DNA of 64,000 nucleotides from an uncultured Shimia sp. (GTDB lineage Bacteria > Pseudomonadota > Alphaproteobacteria > Rhodobacterales > Rhodobacteraceae), in the NCBI GenBank assembly GCA_937897325.1, contig CALCOY010000063.1:1-64000 (forward strand). The letters run 5' to 3'. Of the stretch, positions 26,616 to 36,310 are shown in pieces (the first letter of the stretch is position 1; the number at the start of each line of letters is the position of its first letter). A model generated the notes under the pieces. The model did no database searches, was not told the origin of the DNA, and saw nothing but the letters and a program-made list of their open reading frames with translations. A program made the translations under genes and the position numbers.

Positions 26616-27709
26616 TCCTGCATCGCTACTTTGCGCGCCGCTTCCTGATGGCCTTCCTGCTGATCACTTCGGTGTTGTTCGGGCTGATCGTGCTGGTCGA
26701 CCTGATCGAACAGACCCGCCGGTTTTCGGAGTTCGACATCACGATGGGTCAACGGCTGGGGCTGACGCTTTTGAACGTGCCTGCCTCGTTGAATGAAATC
26801 CTGCCGCTGATCATGATCCTGGCGACGGTGACGCTGTTTGTCAGTCTCGCACGATCATCCGAGTTGGTCGTTACCCGCGCGGCGGGGCGTTCGGCTATGC
26901 GAGCCCTGGTTGCACCGGTGCTGGTGGCGCTTTTGATCGGCGGGATGGCTGTATCGAGCCTGAACCCGATCGTTGCGGCAACCTCCAAACGCTATGCAAT
27001 GCTGTCCGAAAGCTTCAGAACAGGGGGCGCGTCGGCTCTGGCGGTGTCGGAAGACGGGCTGTGGTTGCGCCAAGGCGGACCCGCGGGCCAAACGGTGATC
27101 CGGGCGGCGCGGTCCAATGCGGATGCCTCGGTGCTGTATGGCGTGACCTTCATTGCCTATGCCCCAAATGGTGGGCCCGTCCGCCGGATCGAGGCGGGAA
27201 GCGCCGCACTTGGACCGGAAGGCTGGTCATTGCGGGATGCGAAGGTCTGGCCCCTGGTCGCCGGCTTGAACCCAGAGACCAACGCTGTGCGCCATGATGC
27301 GCTGACACTCCCTTCGACCCTGACGCTGGAACGTATACGCGAAAGCCTGGGGACACCTTCCATCGTGTCCATCTGGGAATTGCCTGACTTCGTCCGGCAG
27401 CTCGAGATGGCCGGTTTTTCTTCGCGCCGCCATCAGGTCTGGTTTCAAGCGGAATTGGCGCGACCCTTTTTCCTCGTCGCTATGGTGCTGGTGGCGGCGG
27501 GTTTCACGATGCGGCACACCCGCTTCGGCGGCACGGGCATTGCCGTGCTGTCGGCTGTCCTGCTGGGCTTTGGCCTTTACTTTGTGCGCAGCTTTGCGCA
27601 GATCTTGGGGGAAAACGGTCAGATCCCTATCCTTCTGGCCGCTTGGGCGCCACCACTCGCTTCGATCTTCCTGGCGCTTGGCCTGCTGTTGCACGCGGAG
27701 GACGGCTAG
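26612..27709 (+). CDS. lptG: LPS export system permease LptG
   Basis: The second permease of LptB2FG, 365 residues, with the same plan as LptF: N-terminal helices (FLMAFLLITSVLFGLIVLVDLIEQ, split over two spans), a periplasmic domain and C-terminal helices (GIAVLSAVLLGFGLYFVRSF). The motif VDLIEQTRRFSEF after helix 1 is typical. The ATG at 26612 overlaps the lptF stop by four bases. lptD follows 4 bases after the stop, so the transport permeases and the outer-membrane translocon are made from one transcript. Confidence 0.93.
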   Translation: MILHRYFARRFLMAFLLITSVLFGLIVLVDLIEQTRRFSEFDITMGQRLGLTLLNVPASLNEILPLIMILATVTLFVSLARSSELVVTRAAGRSAMRALVAPVLVALLIGGMAVSSLNPIVAATSKRYAMLSESFRTGGASALAVSEDGLWLRQGGPAGQTVIRAARSNADASVLYGVTFIAYAPNGGPVRRIEAGSAALGPEGWSLRDAKVWPLVAGLNPETNAVRHDALTLPSTLTLERIRESLGTPSIVSIWELPDFVRQLEMAGFSSRRHQVWFQAELARPFFLVAMVLVAAGFTMRHTRFGGTGIAVLSAVLLGFGLYFVRSFAQILGENGQIPILLAAWAPPLASIFLALGLLLHAEDG

Positions 27710-27713
27710 GATC

Positions 27714-29870
27714 ATGCGGCAGCTTCTCTGTGTTTTGATGCTCTGGTTGCCGTTGCCACATGACCTTGCCGCGCAAGAAGCACCAGAAGAAGACCGGCCT
27801 GCCATACTGATCGCCGACGAAATCGAGGTGACGCGCGACCGGGTTCTGGTAGCGCGCGGAAATGTGGAGGCATTTCAAGGTCAGACATATCTGCAGGCCG
27901 AAAGCGTCCGTTACGACCAGAACAGCGAACAACTGACAATCACCGGACCCATTGTGATCAATGACGGTGAGGGAGTGCGCATTCTCGCTGATGCGGCCCA
28001 GTTGGACCGAGACCTGCAAAACGGCCTGTTGAACGGCGCGCGGCTGGTGCTGAACGAACAATTGCAGCTTGCTTCGGTTGAGATGAATCGGGTGAACGGC
28101 CGCTATACGCAGCTTTACAAAACAGCGGTGACATCTTGCCGGATCTGCGGAAACGATCCACGCCCGCCCTTGTGGCAGATCCGGGCGAAGCGTGTCGTAC
28201 ATGATCAGGAAGAACAGCAAATTTATTTCGACGGTGCGCAATTCCGCATCCGCAGCGTGCCGATCTTCTACTTGCCGCGCCTGCGCCTGCCTGACCCGAC
28301 GCTGGACCGTGCGACTGGGGTGCTTTTTCCCCGGCTGCGCACGACCTCGAACCTTGGGACGGGGCTGAAAGTGCCGTATTTCATCAAGCTGGGGGATCAT
28401 AGGGATCTGACGCTGACACCCTATCTGTCGGGGCGCACGCGCACCCTAGAGTTCCGCTACCGTCAGGCCTTTCGACGCGGACGGATAGAATTCAACGGGG
28501 CTTACACCCGCGATGACGAACGCCCCGGCGAGACGCGCGGATATCTCTTCGGCTTTGGTCGCTTCGATCTGCGCAACGACTTCGTGTTGAATTTCGATCT
28601 AGAGACGACATCCGACGACGCCTATCTAAAGGATTACGGCTATTCCGAGAAAGACCGGCTCGACAGTGCAATCCAAATCAGCCGAGCGCGGCGCGATCAG
28701 TATATTTCGTTCGGAGCCACCAACTTCAAGACCCTGCGGGACAACGAGGAAAATGCCATCCTGCCAACAAATGTTCTGAACGCGATCTATGAGCAGCGGG
28801 TCTTTCCGCGGCAGATCGGGGGCGAGGTTCGACTTGCCCTGAACGCGCATTCGCATTTCAGGCGGTCCTCACTTCTGACCGATGGACCAGATTTCGACGA
28901 CATTTCGGATGGTGCCGACATTGTACGGCTGAGTGCCGATCTGAGTTGGTTGCGCACCTTCACATTTGCCGGTGTGCGCGCCCACACTGAGCTTGGTGTG
29001 GCGATCGACGCGTTCGAGGTCAAGCAGGACCCGAACTTCCCCAATGCCGATGCAGGCACGTTCCCGCGTGCAGCGATCACCCTGCGCTATCCCTTGATGC
29101 GGCGCGAAGAAAACGGTGCGATGCAATATCTAGAGCCGGTTGTTCAGGCAGGCTGGACGGGCGGGTCTGCGCTGGATGTGCCGAACGAGGAAAGCACGCG
29201 CGTGGAATTCGACGAAGGCAATCTTCTGTCCCTGTCGCGTTTTCCGTCAGCAGACAGGCGTGAATTGGGGGCGGCCGTCGCCCTGGGCGTAAACTGGGCC
29301 CGGATCGCACCGGAGAGCTGGCAAGCAAACCTGACAATTGGGCAGGTCCTGCGCGACGAAGCCGATGACGACTTTACGACGACCTCCGGTCTGTCGGGCA
29401 GCACCACCGATTTCTTGGTCGCAGGTCAGATGAAGCTACAGAACGGTCTGGCGGTGTCGGCCCGCACGCTTTTCAACGAAAGCTTCGACTTTTCCAAGGC
29501 CGAGGTCCGCGGATCCTGGGCAACAAAGCGCGTCGATGTAGGCGGCAGCTACCTCTGGCTCGGAGCCGATCCCGAGGAAGAACGCGCCGACCGGACAAGT
29601 GAGTTGGCTCTGGCAGGCACGTTCGCTCTCGACCGGCATTGGGATGCAAGCGTCGATTGGCGCTATGACCTGGAAGACGGCAGGTCGGCCCGGGCTGGGC
29701 TTGGTGTGACCTACAATAACGAATGCGTCTCGGTGGGCCTTTCGGTGATCCGGCGCTATACGTCTTCGACAAGTCTTGAGCCCTCGACCGACTTAGGATT
29801 TACAGTGGCGCTCAAGGGCTTTGCTGTTAGTAACGGAACCGAAAAGTATCAAAGATCATGCGGGAATTAG
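27714..29870 (+). CDS. lptD: LPS-assembly outer-membrane protein LptD
   Basis: The outer-membrane beta-barrel that inserts lipopolysaccharide into the outer leaflet. The 718-residue product has a signal peptide (MRQLLCVLMLWLPLPHDLAA), an OstA/LptA-like beta-jellyroll at about residues 30-150 (ILIADEIEVTRDRVLVARGN), then the LptD barrel. Cysteines in TSCRICGND and near the C-terminus (NNECVSVG, QRSCGN) could form the disulfides that link the two domains. The stop lies just before, or overlaps, the start of surA, whose product chaperones this barrel. Confidence 0.94.
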   Translation: MRQLLCVLMLWLPLPHDLAAQEAPEEDRPAILIADEIEVTRDRVLVARGNVEAFQGQTYLQAESVRYDQNSEQLTITGPIVINDGEGVRILADAAQLDRDLQNGLLNGARLVLNEQLQLASVEMNRVNGRYTQLYKTAVTSCRICGNDPRPPLWQIRAKRVVHDQEEQQIYFDGAQFRIRSVPIFYLPRLRLPDPTLDRATGVLFPRLRTTSNLGTGLKVPYFIKLGDHRDLTLTPYLSGRTRTLEFRYRQAFRRGRIEFNGAYTRDDERPGETRGYLFGFGRFDLRNDFVLNFDLETTSDDAYLKDYGYSEKDRLDSAIQISRARRDQYISFGATNFKTLRDNEENAILPTNVLNAIYEQRVFPRQIGGEVRLALNAHSHFRRSSLLTDGPDFDDISDGADIVRLSADLSWLRTFTFAGVRAHTELGVAIDAFEVKQDPNFPNADAGTFPRAAITLRYPLMRREENGAMQYLEPVVQAGWTGGSALDVPNEESTRVEFDEGNLLSLSRFPSADRRELGAAVALGVNWARIAPESWQANLTIGQVLRDEADDDFTTTSGLSGSTTDFLVAGQMKLQNGLAVSARTLFNESFDFSKAEVRGSWATKRVDVGGSYLWLGADPEEERADRTSELALAGTFALDRHWDASVDWRYDLEDGRSARAGLGVTYNNECVSVGLSVIRRYTSSTSLEPSTDLGFTVALKGFAVSNGTEKYQRSCGN

Positions 29871-29875
29871 GCAAG

Positions 29876-31096
29876 ATGACACGGGCGGCTTTGACACACT
29901 GTTTCTTAGGGCTTTGCCTTGCGCTGATCATGGCGCTGCCAGGCACGGCGCAGGGTCTGTTCGATCCGGCCGCGCGGGTAAATGACAGCATCATCACCGA
30001 ATTCGAGATCCAGCAGCGCGTTCGTCTCTTCCAGGTGTTGAACGCGCCGGGGGCTAGCCGGAAAAGCATTCTGGACGCGCTGATCGACGACCGGTTGCGC
30101 GTGGCAGAGGCACGCCGACTTGGCCTGACGCTGACCGATGAAGAGCTGATCGAAGCACAAACCGAGTTCGCCGCACGTGGGGATCTGGGCCTTGAAGAAT
30201 TCCAGCAGGCGCTTGGGCGCGCAGGGGTAGAGCCCGAAACGCTGCGGGATTTCGTTTCGGTCAATGCGATCTGGCGGGAGTATATCCGGGCGCGCTATGG
30301 ATCGCGCGTGCAAATAAGCGAACGAGAGATTGATCGGGCCCTTGCGGCGACGACCAACCCGACAGGCCTGCGGGTGCTTTTGTCAGAGATTATCATTCCT
30401 GCTCCGGCGCAGGGTCTGGCGCAAGCGCAGGCCAGAGCCGAACGTGCCTCACAGGCGGCAAGCTTCGCGGAGTTTGAATCTTTCGCACGGCAGTTTTCTG
30501 CATCGGGATCGCGCAATGCGGGCGGTCGGTTGCCATGGACACCGGTGAACCAACTGCCCCCAGGTTTGCGTTCGGTCATCCTTGGCCTCGCGCCGGGTGA
30601 AGTAACGGACCCACTGCCTATCCCGAACGCCATCGCTTTGTTCCAGCTGCGCGCGCTCGAGGAAACGAGCACTCCAACGCCCAGCTATGCCGCCATCGAA
30701 TATGCCGCCTACTACATAGACGGAGGGCGGACCGAGCAGACACTGGCAGCCGCTAAACGATTGAAGACGCAAGTGGACGTGTGCGACGATCTTTACGGGG
30801 TAGCACAAGGTCAGCCGGAAGAGGTGCTGGAACGCGGCAGCCTGCCACCATCGGAGATCCCAGAGGATATTGCGATTGAACTTGCGAAGCTCGATCCCGG
30901 TGAAGTGTCAACAAACCTGACACGCGCAGATGGAAGGACACTCGTCTTTTTGATGCTTTGCGGTCGCACCGGCGTTGTCGAGGAAGATGTCGACCGGGGA
31001 CAGATCGCCAATCAATTGCGCGGACAGCGTTTGCAGGGCTTCTCTGACAGCCTTCTGGAAGAGTTGCGGTCCGAGGCGCGGATCGTCCGATTCTGA
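29876..31096 (+). CDS. surA: Periplasmic chaperone SurA (peptidyl-prolyl isomerase)
   Basis: A 406-residue secreted chaperone for outer-membrane proteins. A signal peptide (LTHCFLGLCLALIMALPGTAQG) is followed by the SurA N-terminal domain (VNDSIITEFEIQQRVRLFQVL), a parvulin-like domain (SEIIIPAPAQGLAQAQ..., FARQFSASGSRNAGGRLPW) and a C-terminal region. I chose ATG 29876, with AGG nearby; an ATG at 29858 would add six residues and overlap lptD. Its place after lptD and before pdxA-rsmA is the same as in E. coli, which supports the assignment. Confidence 0.9.
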   Translation: MTRAALTHCFLGLCLALIMALPGTAQGLFDPAARVNDSIITEFEIQQRVRLFQVLNAPGASRKSILDALIDDRLRVAEARRLGLTLTDEELIEAQTEFAARGDLGLEEFQQALGRAGVEPETLRDFVSVNAIWREYIRARYGSRVQISEREIDRALAATTNPTGLRVLLSEIIIPAPAQGLAQAQARAERASQAASFAEFESFARQFSASGSRNAGGRLPWTPVNQLPPGLRSVILGLAPGEVTDPLPIPNAIALFQLRALEETSTPTPSYAAIEYAAYYIDGGRTEQTLAAAKRLKTQVDVCDDLYGVAQGQPEEVLERGSLPPSEIPEDIAIELAKLDPGEVSTNLTRADGRTLVFLMLCGRTGVVEEDVDRGQIANQLRGQRLQGFSDSLLEELRSEARIVRF

Positions 31097-32055
31097 TGCC
31101 AGCCCCGCTGATCGTCAGCTGTGGCGACCCGGCAGGTATCGGACCAGAGATCGCGGCCAAGGCCTGGGATGCATTGCGCGACGTCATCCCGTTTGTGTGG
31201 CTTGGCGATCCGGCACATTTGCCGGTCGGCACGCCCTTCCAGGTGATCTCAGATATGGCGGATACCGCTGGCATGCGCGACGCGATGCCGGTCATGTCCA
31301 TTCCCTTTGCGGCAGCGGCGGTTCCTGGCAAACCGGATTTGTCCAATGCGGAAGGCGTGATCGCGGCCATCCGTCGCGGGGTCGAACTGGTCCAGGTTGA
31401 TGAGGCATCAGCCCTCTGCACGGCTCCCATCAACAAGAAGGTCCTGATTGACGGGGCAGGATTTCACTATCCTGGCCATACGGAATTCCTTGAGGCACTG
31501 ACCGGGTCCGGGCGGGCTGTCATGATGCTTGCTTCCGACAGGCTGCGGGTGGTGCCGGCCACGATCCATATCGCCCTTGAAGATGTGCCAGAGGTCCTGA
31601 CACCTGCGCTTCTGCGCGAAACGATCCAGATCACGGCGATTGATCTGACCCGCCGCTTTGGGATCGATGATCCGCGCATCGCGGTGGCAGGGCTGAACCC
31701 CCATGCGGGCGAAGGCGGAACCATGGGGCGACAGGAAGGCGACTGGATCGCGGGATTGATCGCAGACATGGCACGCGACGGCTTGAAGGTGACTGGGCCC
31801 TGGCCTGCCGACACCCTGTTTCACACCGAGGCGCGCAAGGGATACGACGCGGTCATTGCGATGTATCACGATCAGGCGCTGATACCGATCAAGACGCTGG
31901 ATTTCGACAAGGGCGTCAATACCACGCTGGGCCTGCCTTTTATACGCACGTCGCCCGATCACGGGACGGCGTTCGATATCGCGGGGCGCGGTATTGCGAA
32001 CCCGACAAGCATGATCGAAGCCTTGCGCATGGCCTGGAAGATGGCAGGGGGATGA
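31096..32055 (+). CDS. pdxA: 4-hydroxythreonine-4-phosphate dehydrogenase
   Basis: PdxA oxidises 4-phosphohydroxy-L-threonine on the DXP-dependent route to pyridoxal phosphate. The 319-residue protein begins with the family signature [21 protein letters not shown]. It has the metal-binding histidines in [12 protein letters not shown] and [12 protein letters not shown], and ends with a conserved [22 protein letters not shown] region. The ATG overlaps the surA stop by one base (TGATG) and its own stop overlaps the rsmA start by four bases. pdxH, the last enzyme of the pathway, is at 16 kb. Confidence 0.96.
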   Translation: MPAPLIVSCGDPAGIGPEIAAKAWDALRDVIPFVWLGDPAHLPVGTPFQVISDMADTAGMRDAMPVMSIPFAAAAVPGKPDLSNAEGVIAAIRRGVELVQVDEASALCTAPINKKVLIDGAGFHYPGHTEFLEALTGSGRAVMMLASDRLRVVPATIHIALEDVPEVLTPALLRETIQITAIDLTRRFGIDDPRIAVAGLNPHAGEGGTMGRQEGDWIAGLIADMARDGLKVTGPWPADTLFHTEARKGYDAVIAMYHDQALIPIKTLDFDKGVNTTLGLPFIRTSPDHGTAFDIAGRGIANPTSMIEALRMAWKMAGG

Positions 32056-32894
32056 GCACAATCGATGGCCTGCCCCCCCTGCGCGAGGTCATTGCCACGC
32101 ATGGGCTTTCGGCAAAGAAATCGCTGGGGCAGAATTTCCTCTTGGATCTGAACCTGACCGCTAAGATCGCGCGGCAGGCCGGTGAACTGACGGGATGCGA
32201 TGTGCTGGAGATTGGTCCGGGACCTGGCGGTTTGACACGCGGTCTTTTGGCGGAAGGAGCGCGCAAGGTGCTTGCAGTCGAAAAAGACCCGCGCTGCCTA
32301 CCGGCTCTTCAGGAGATCGCTGCGGCCTATGGAGGGCGGCTGGAGGTGCTGCAGGGTGATGCGCTGGCCATCGATCCACTTGTCCATCTGGTACCTCCAA
32401 TAAAGATCGCGGCAAACCTGCCCTACAATGTCGGGACGGAATTGCTGGTGCGCTGGCTGACCCCCCCTACTTGGCCGCCATTTTGGGAAACGCTTACATT
32501 GATGTTCCAGCGGGAAGTGGCGGAGCGTATTGTCGCCCGACCCGGATCAAAGGCCTACGGGCGGCTTGCCGTGCTGGCCCAATGGCGCGCGGAGGTGAGG
32601 ATTGCCATGCAGTTGCCGCCAGACGCGTTTACCCCGCCTCCAAAGGTTTCGAGTGCTGTGGTGCATCTGGCCGCCCTGCCCGCACCAAGATTCGAGGCGG
32701 ATGCGGCCGTCTTGTCACGTGTTGTCGCGGTCGCTTTCAACCAGCGGCGCAAGATGTTGCGAGCCTCTTTGCGAGGTCTAGCGCCGGACATCGAAGAACG
32801 GCTGAAGGCTGTCGGCATCCCACCGACCGAGCGGGCAGAACAGGTCGAATTGGAAGCGTTTTGCGCATTGGCCCGAGCCGTAGCGGCACCTTAG
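32052..32894 (+). CDS. rsmA: 16S rRNA (adenine1518/1519-N6)-dimethyltransferase
   Basis: RsmA (KsgA) dimethylates two adenosines in the 3'-terminal helix of 16S rRNA during small-subunit assembly. The 280-residue product has the SAM-binding motifs [30 protein letters not shown] and the catalytic [11 protein letters not shown], with a C-terminal domain holding [17 protein letters not shown]. Its start overlaps pdxA by four bases; it is the last gene of the lptF-to-rsmA run. A DUF4167 gene converges from the other side only 4 bases away. Confidence 0.96.
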   Translation: MSTIDGLPPLREVIATHGLSAKKSLGQNFLLDLNLTAKIARQAGELTGCDVLEIGPGPGGLTRGLLAEGARKVLAVEKDPRCLPALQEIAAAYGGRLEVLQGDALAIDPLVHLVPPIKIAANLPYNVGTELLVRWLTPPTWPPFWETLTLMFQREVAERIVARPGSKAYGRLAVLAQWRAEVRIAMQLPPDAFTPPPKVSSAVVHLAALPAPRFEADAAVLSRVVAVAFNQRRKMLRASLRGLAPDIEERLKAVGIPPTERAEQVELEAFCALARAVAAP

Positions 32895-32898
32895 ATCG

Positions 32899-33477
32899 TT
32901 ACTCTGCCGCTTCTGGGGCGTTGTTGTCCGGCTGATCGGGCGTTTTATCGGTCTTTTCAGCCTTCGGCTTTCTGGTGGTGCGGGCGCGCGCTTGCTTGGG
33001 CTTCGGCTTGGGTTGACTTTCTGGCGTCTCCACAAGGCCACTGTCGCCATCGTCATCCACAATGCCCGTATCAACCACCACGTCCGGTTGGGGCGACTGG
33101 GTCGGGTCGGGCTGGGGCTGTGACTGCGGCTGTGAATCCTGTTCTTGTCGGGCAGCGCGGTCGCGATCGCGTTCGGCCTGACGTTCGCGGTTCTGACGCT
33201 CCTGCTCTTCCCGGCGGGCCTCGACCTCACGCTGCGCTTCGCTGAGCAGGCGCAAATAATGTTCTGCATGTTGCTGAAAGTTTTCAGCGGCGACCCGGTC
33301 ATTGGACAATTGCGCGTCACGGGCAAGTTGATTGTATTTATCAATGATCTGCTGGGGTGTGCCGCGCACCTTGCCTTCTGGACCCGAGCTGTCGAAGACG
33401 CGATTGATAACGTTGCCGCCAGCATTCGAGCGGTTGCGGTTGCCCTTTGAGCGTGACCTTGATCTCGAAGATTTCAT
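32899..33477 (-). CDS. DUF4167 domain protein with disordered tail
   Basis: A 192-residue protein. The first 80 residues are a DUF4167 domain, common in alphaproteobacteria: a basic start (RSRSRSKGNRNRSN) then NVINRVFDSSGPEGKVRGTPQQIIDKYNQLARDAQ (positions about 22-56), and AENFQQHAEHYLRLL. Residues about 80-115 are a charged, probably coiled segment rich in Arg/Glu/Gln, and the rest is a low-complexity Pro/Gln/Asp/Lys region, likely disordered. The basic N-terminus suggests nucleic-acid binding; the function is not established. A 217-base gap upstream should hold its promoter. Confidence 0.85.
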   Translation of the reverse strand: MKSSRSRSRSKGNRNRSNAGGNVINRVFDSSGPEGKVRGTPQQIIDKYNQLARDAQLSNDRVAAENFQQHAEHYLRLLSEAQREVEARREEQERQNRERQAERDRDRAARQEQDSQPQSQPQPDPTQSPQPDVVVDTGIVDDDGDSGLVETPESQPKPKPKQARARTTRKPKAEKTDKTPDQPDNNAPEAAE

Positions 33478-33694
33478 GAATTCAGTTCAGCTTTCGTGCA
33501 GTTTTTGCTGATCGCGGGGCACGCCATCAATTGCGTGCTGGCCCGTTATGCGATTGTTTCGGCTTGATCCGGGATGTGTCAGGGACCAACATACCGACCG
33601 GATAGTTCTGAATATGCATGCGATCCGGCTTTGAGCAAGGGCAAATGCGCGTTTTTATATATTTTGTGCAGTCTCTCGCGCCTTTTTGACACGG

Positions 33695-34525
33695 CTAGCG
33701 CAAACGAGCCTGCACAACGCGGTCGCGTCCGTCGAGATCGGGCAGCAGATCAAGACAGGTCCACCCGGCCTTTTTAAAGATCTCACAGACCACGGGGCCT
33801 CGCGTCCAACCGATTTCCACCAGCACCCGCCCACCAGGCACCAGATGCTTTTGCGCACCCGAGGCAATGACCTGGTAGGCAGACAGTCCGTCGCCCTCGT
33901 CGGTGAGTGCCATTCGGGGTTCGTGATCGCGCAACTCAGGTGCGACGCCGTGCATCTCATGAGCCGCAAGATATGGCGGGTTGGCCACGATCAAGTCGAA
34001 CTGATCGGTGACGGCCGAAAACCAGTCAGATTGCAGAATTTCGGCGCGTGGGGCGACGCCATTCAAAACGGCATTGGCGCTGGCCTGCAGACAGGCGGCC
34101 GCGCTCATATCGACACCCGTTCCGGTGGCGCGGTCTCTTTCAGCCAAGAGCGTGACAAGAATGCAGCCAGATCCCGTGCCAAGATCCAGAAGATGTCCAA
34201 AGGGTTCGGCCAGCGCAGCCTCAATCAGCGTTTCGGTTTCTGGCCTTGGGTCAAGCACTTCGCTGCTGACCTTAAAGCTACGGCCATAAAACTCACGCTC
34301 TCCGATCAGGTGCGACACCGGTACACGCACCGCCCGAAGCGAGATCAGCTTTTCAAAGCGCTCCTCAATCTCAGGCGCGATATCTTCCGGGGCAATCAGC
34401 GTCACGCGGGCCGCATCAACTTGCGCCGCATGGGCCAGCAGAATCCGCGCATCACGCGCGGGATCGGGCACCCCTGCGGCCCGCAACCGGGCGGTCGCAG
34501 CCACCATGGCCTCGGCGGCCGTCAC
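33695..34525 (-). CDS. prmC: Release factor glutamine methyltransferase
   Basis: PrmC (HemK) methylates the glutamine of the GGQ motif in release factors. The 276-residue product has an N-terminal helical domain ([18 protein letters not shown]), the SAM motif [18 protein letters not shown] and the catalytic NPPYL in [11 protein letters not shown]. The start overlaps the stop of prfA by four bases (ATGA), so the modifying enzyme is made together with its substrate RF1, an arrangement conserved across bacteria. Confidence 0.95.
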   Translation of the reverse strand: MTAAEAMVAATARLRAAGVPDPARDARILLAHAAQVDAARVTLIAPEDIAPEIEERFEKLISLRAVRVPVSHLIGEREFYGRSFKVSSEVLDPRPETETLIEAALAEPFGHLLDLGTGSGCILVTLLAERDRATGTGVDMSAAACLQASANAVLNGVAPRAEILQSDWFSAVTDQFDLIVANPPYLAAHEMHGVAPELRDHEPRMALTDEGDGLSAYQVIASGAQKHLVPGGRVLVEIGWTRGPVVCEIFKKAGWTCLDLLPDLDGRDRVVQARLR

Positions 34526-35577
34526 GCGCCCATCTCCGCAAGTTTGCGGGCTTGGTCATCGGCGGTCAGGGCATCGATCACCTCATCGAGATCACCCGCC
34601 ATCACGGCATCAAGCTTGTAGAGCGTTAGGTTGATACGGTGATCCGTCATGCGTCCCTGCGGGAAGTTATAGGTGCGGATCCGTTCCGAACGATCTCCGG
34701 ATCCCACCTGAGCAGCTCGGTCTGCACTGCGTTCGCTGTCGACACGACTGCGTTCCAGATCATAAAGTCGCGCGCGCAGGACTTGCATGGCAATCTCGCG
34801 GTTGCGGTGCTGGGATTTCTCGGAGCTGGTGACGACGATGCCCGAAGGTTCATGGGTGATGCGTACGGCAGAATCGGTCGTGTTGACGTGCTGGCCCCCA
34901 GCCCCCGAAGATCGCATCGTATCGATGCGCAGGTCGTTCGGATCGATATGAATGTCCACCTCTTCGGCTTCGGGCAGCACGGCGACGGTGGCCGCAGAGG
35001 TGTGAATACGACCTCCGCTTTCTGTCGCAGGCACCCGCTGGACACGGTGCACACCAGATTCGAATTTCAGCCGGGCGAAAACATTTGTTCCGGTGATGTG
35101 GGCCACCACCTCTTTGACACCGCCCAGTTCCGTCAGCTGTTCCTCGATGATCTCAAAGCGCCAGCCGTGTTCCTCGGCATAGCGTTGATACATGCGCAGC
35201 AGATCGCCCGCAAAAAGTGCGGCCTCGTCCCCGCCCGTGCCCGGTCGGATTTCCAGCATCGCAGGCTTTGCATCCGCTGCGTCCTTGGGCAAAAGCGCAA
35301 GTTGCAAAGCCGCTTCAGCCTCCGGAATGGCCGCCCTGATCGTCGGCAGTTCCTCTTGCGCGAGCGCGGCCATGTCGGGATCACCCAGCATCTCTTCAGC
35401 CTCTCCCAGATCGGCCAGAAGCTGTTGATAGGATCGGATCTGGTCCACCACAGGTTTTAGATCAGAATATTCCTTGGCCAGCGTTGCGATGTCCGCGCCA
35501 GCTGCGCCATCGGCCATTGCCGCTTCGAGAAATTCAAAACGCTCTGTTATTTGGCTCATACGCTCGGTTGGGATCAT
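34522..35577 (-). CDS. prfA: Peptide chain release factor 1
   Basis: RF1 reads UAA and UAG stop codons. The 351-residue product has the GGQ motif at 227-229 ([15 protein letters not shown]) that triggers peptide hydrolysis and the tripeptide anticodon P-A-T at 183-185 (RVPATESGG). The start is set at ATG 35577 ([16 protein letters not shown]) by similarity to relatives; a second ATG six codons on is possible and neither has a strong ribosome-binding site. prmC follows with a four-base overlap. Confidence 0.95.
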   Translation of the reverse strand: MIPTERMSQITERFEFLEAAMADGAAGADIATLAKEYSDLKPVVDQIRSYQQLLADLGEAEEMLGDPDMAALAQEELPTIRAAIPEAEAALQLALLPKDAADAKPAMLEIRPGTGGDEAALFAGDLLRMYQRYAEEHGWRFEIIEEQLTELGGVKEVVAHITGTNVFARLKFESGVHRVQRVPATESGGRIHTSAATVAVLPEAEEVDIHIDPNDLRIDTMRSSGAGGQHVNTTDSAVRITHEPSGIVVTSSEKSQHRNREIAMQVLRARLYDLERSRVDSERSADRAAQVGSGDRSERIRTYNFPQGRMTDHRINLTLYKLDAVMAGDLDEVIDALTADDQARKLAEMGA

Positions 35578-35640
35578 GAAGGTCGTTTGGTTGATGATTT
35601 GAATTTGGTCAAGGCCACCGCTTGTGGTAGCTTTTCTGCC

Positions 35641-35928
35641 ATGTTTAGAGCAATCGCAATATTTCTCCTGTTGAATTCCGCGGTTTTTGCGGATGTTACG
35701 GGGCCCGGTGGCAAGACGGTGGAGTGTTATTGTACAGACAAGACGGGCAGCCGGATTGAGCTGGGCGAAACCATTTGCCTGCAGGTCGACGGGCGCATGT
35801 TCATGGCGCAATGCCAGATGTCACTGAATTCACCCATGTGGCGCGAGGTGCAGGAGGGCTGTCTCAGTTCATCGCTGGGCAGCGGCCACCAGTTTCTCCA
35901 ATCGCGCGCGATTGACCCCAAAATCTGA
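35641..35928 (+). CDS. Small secreted cysteine-containing protein, unknown function
   Basis: A 95-residue protein with a signal peptide ([17 protein letters not shown]) and a mature part with four cysteines ([33 protein letters not shown] would give five in total), consistent with periplasmic disulfides. I cannot assign a domain. The last 60 bases overlap the convergent DUF1499 gene. The start is 63 bases from the prfA ATG, on the opposite strand. Confidence 0.62.
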   Translation: MFRAIAIFLLLNSAVFADVTGPGGKTVECYCTDKTGSRIELGETICLQVDGRMFMAQCQMSLNSPMWREVQEGCLSSSLGSGHQFLQSRAIDPKI

Positions 35929-36282
35929 ACGGCCAAAGCGCAGGCGGGCATGCATGCGTATCTCTCCGTCCCGCAGTTCAACCGTCGTGAAATCGGGAAA
36001 TCCGAAGACGAACGAACGGGTCATATAGGTGATCCGGCCGTCGTCCACCGACCCGGCGACAGGCGTGGTGCGCGGCAAGGCGCGGGCAGTTTCGTCGATG
36101 CGTGCCAGCGTCGCAGCGTCGGCTTCGACCACCCTGATGGCGCCGCCTTCGCGGTCTTCGTTCTGGGTCGCCTCCACTGGCTGATGCCACTTCGAAGGCT
36201 CTGTCGGGGCAAGTCGGAAGTAAAGCATCGCGCCCACGACAACGATTAGAAGAAGCCAGCCCAGCATGCTATTCCACCTCAT
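35869..36282 (-). CDS. DUF1499 family membrane-anchored protein
   Basis: A 137-residue protein with one N-terminal membrane helix (MLGWLLLIVVVGAMLYFRL) and a periplasmic DUF1499 domain. Family features include the IRVVEADAATLARIDETARALPRT region and the ending [19 protein letters not shown], with GRITYMTRSFVFGFPDFTTVEL in the middle. DUF1499 proteins are widespread; the function is unknown. Its 3' end overlaps the convergent small secreted protein gene by 60 bases, so the two transcripts are complementary there. Confidence 0.8.
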   Translation of the reverse strand: MRWNSMLGWLLLIVVVGAMLYFRLAPTEPSKWHQPVEATQNEDREGGAIRVVEADAATLARIDETARALPRTTPVAGSVDDGRITYMTRSFVFGFPDFTTVELRDGEIRMHARLRFGRSDFGVNRARLEKLVAAAQR

Positions 36283-36310
36283 TTTTTTCTTGTGCTCTGT
36301 CTATCGGGGG

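Noticed and set aside
33478-33694. Possible small RNA between the DUF4167 gene and prmC
   Set aside because: The 217-base gap has no clear hairpin-plus-T-run end and no strong self-complementary stems; it is more simply the DUF4167 promoter region and the prmC 3' end.
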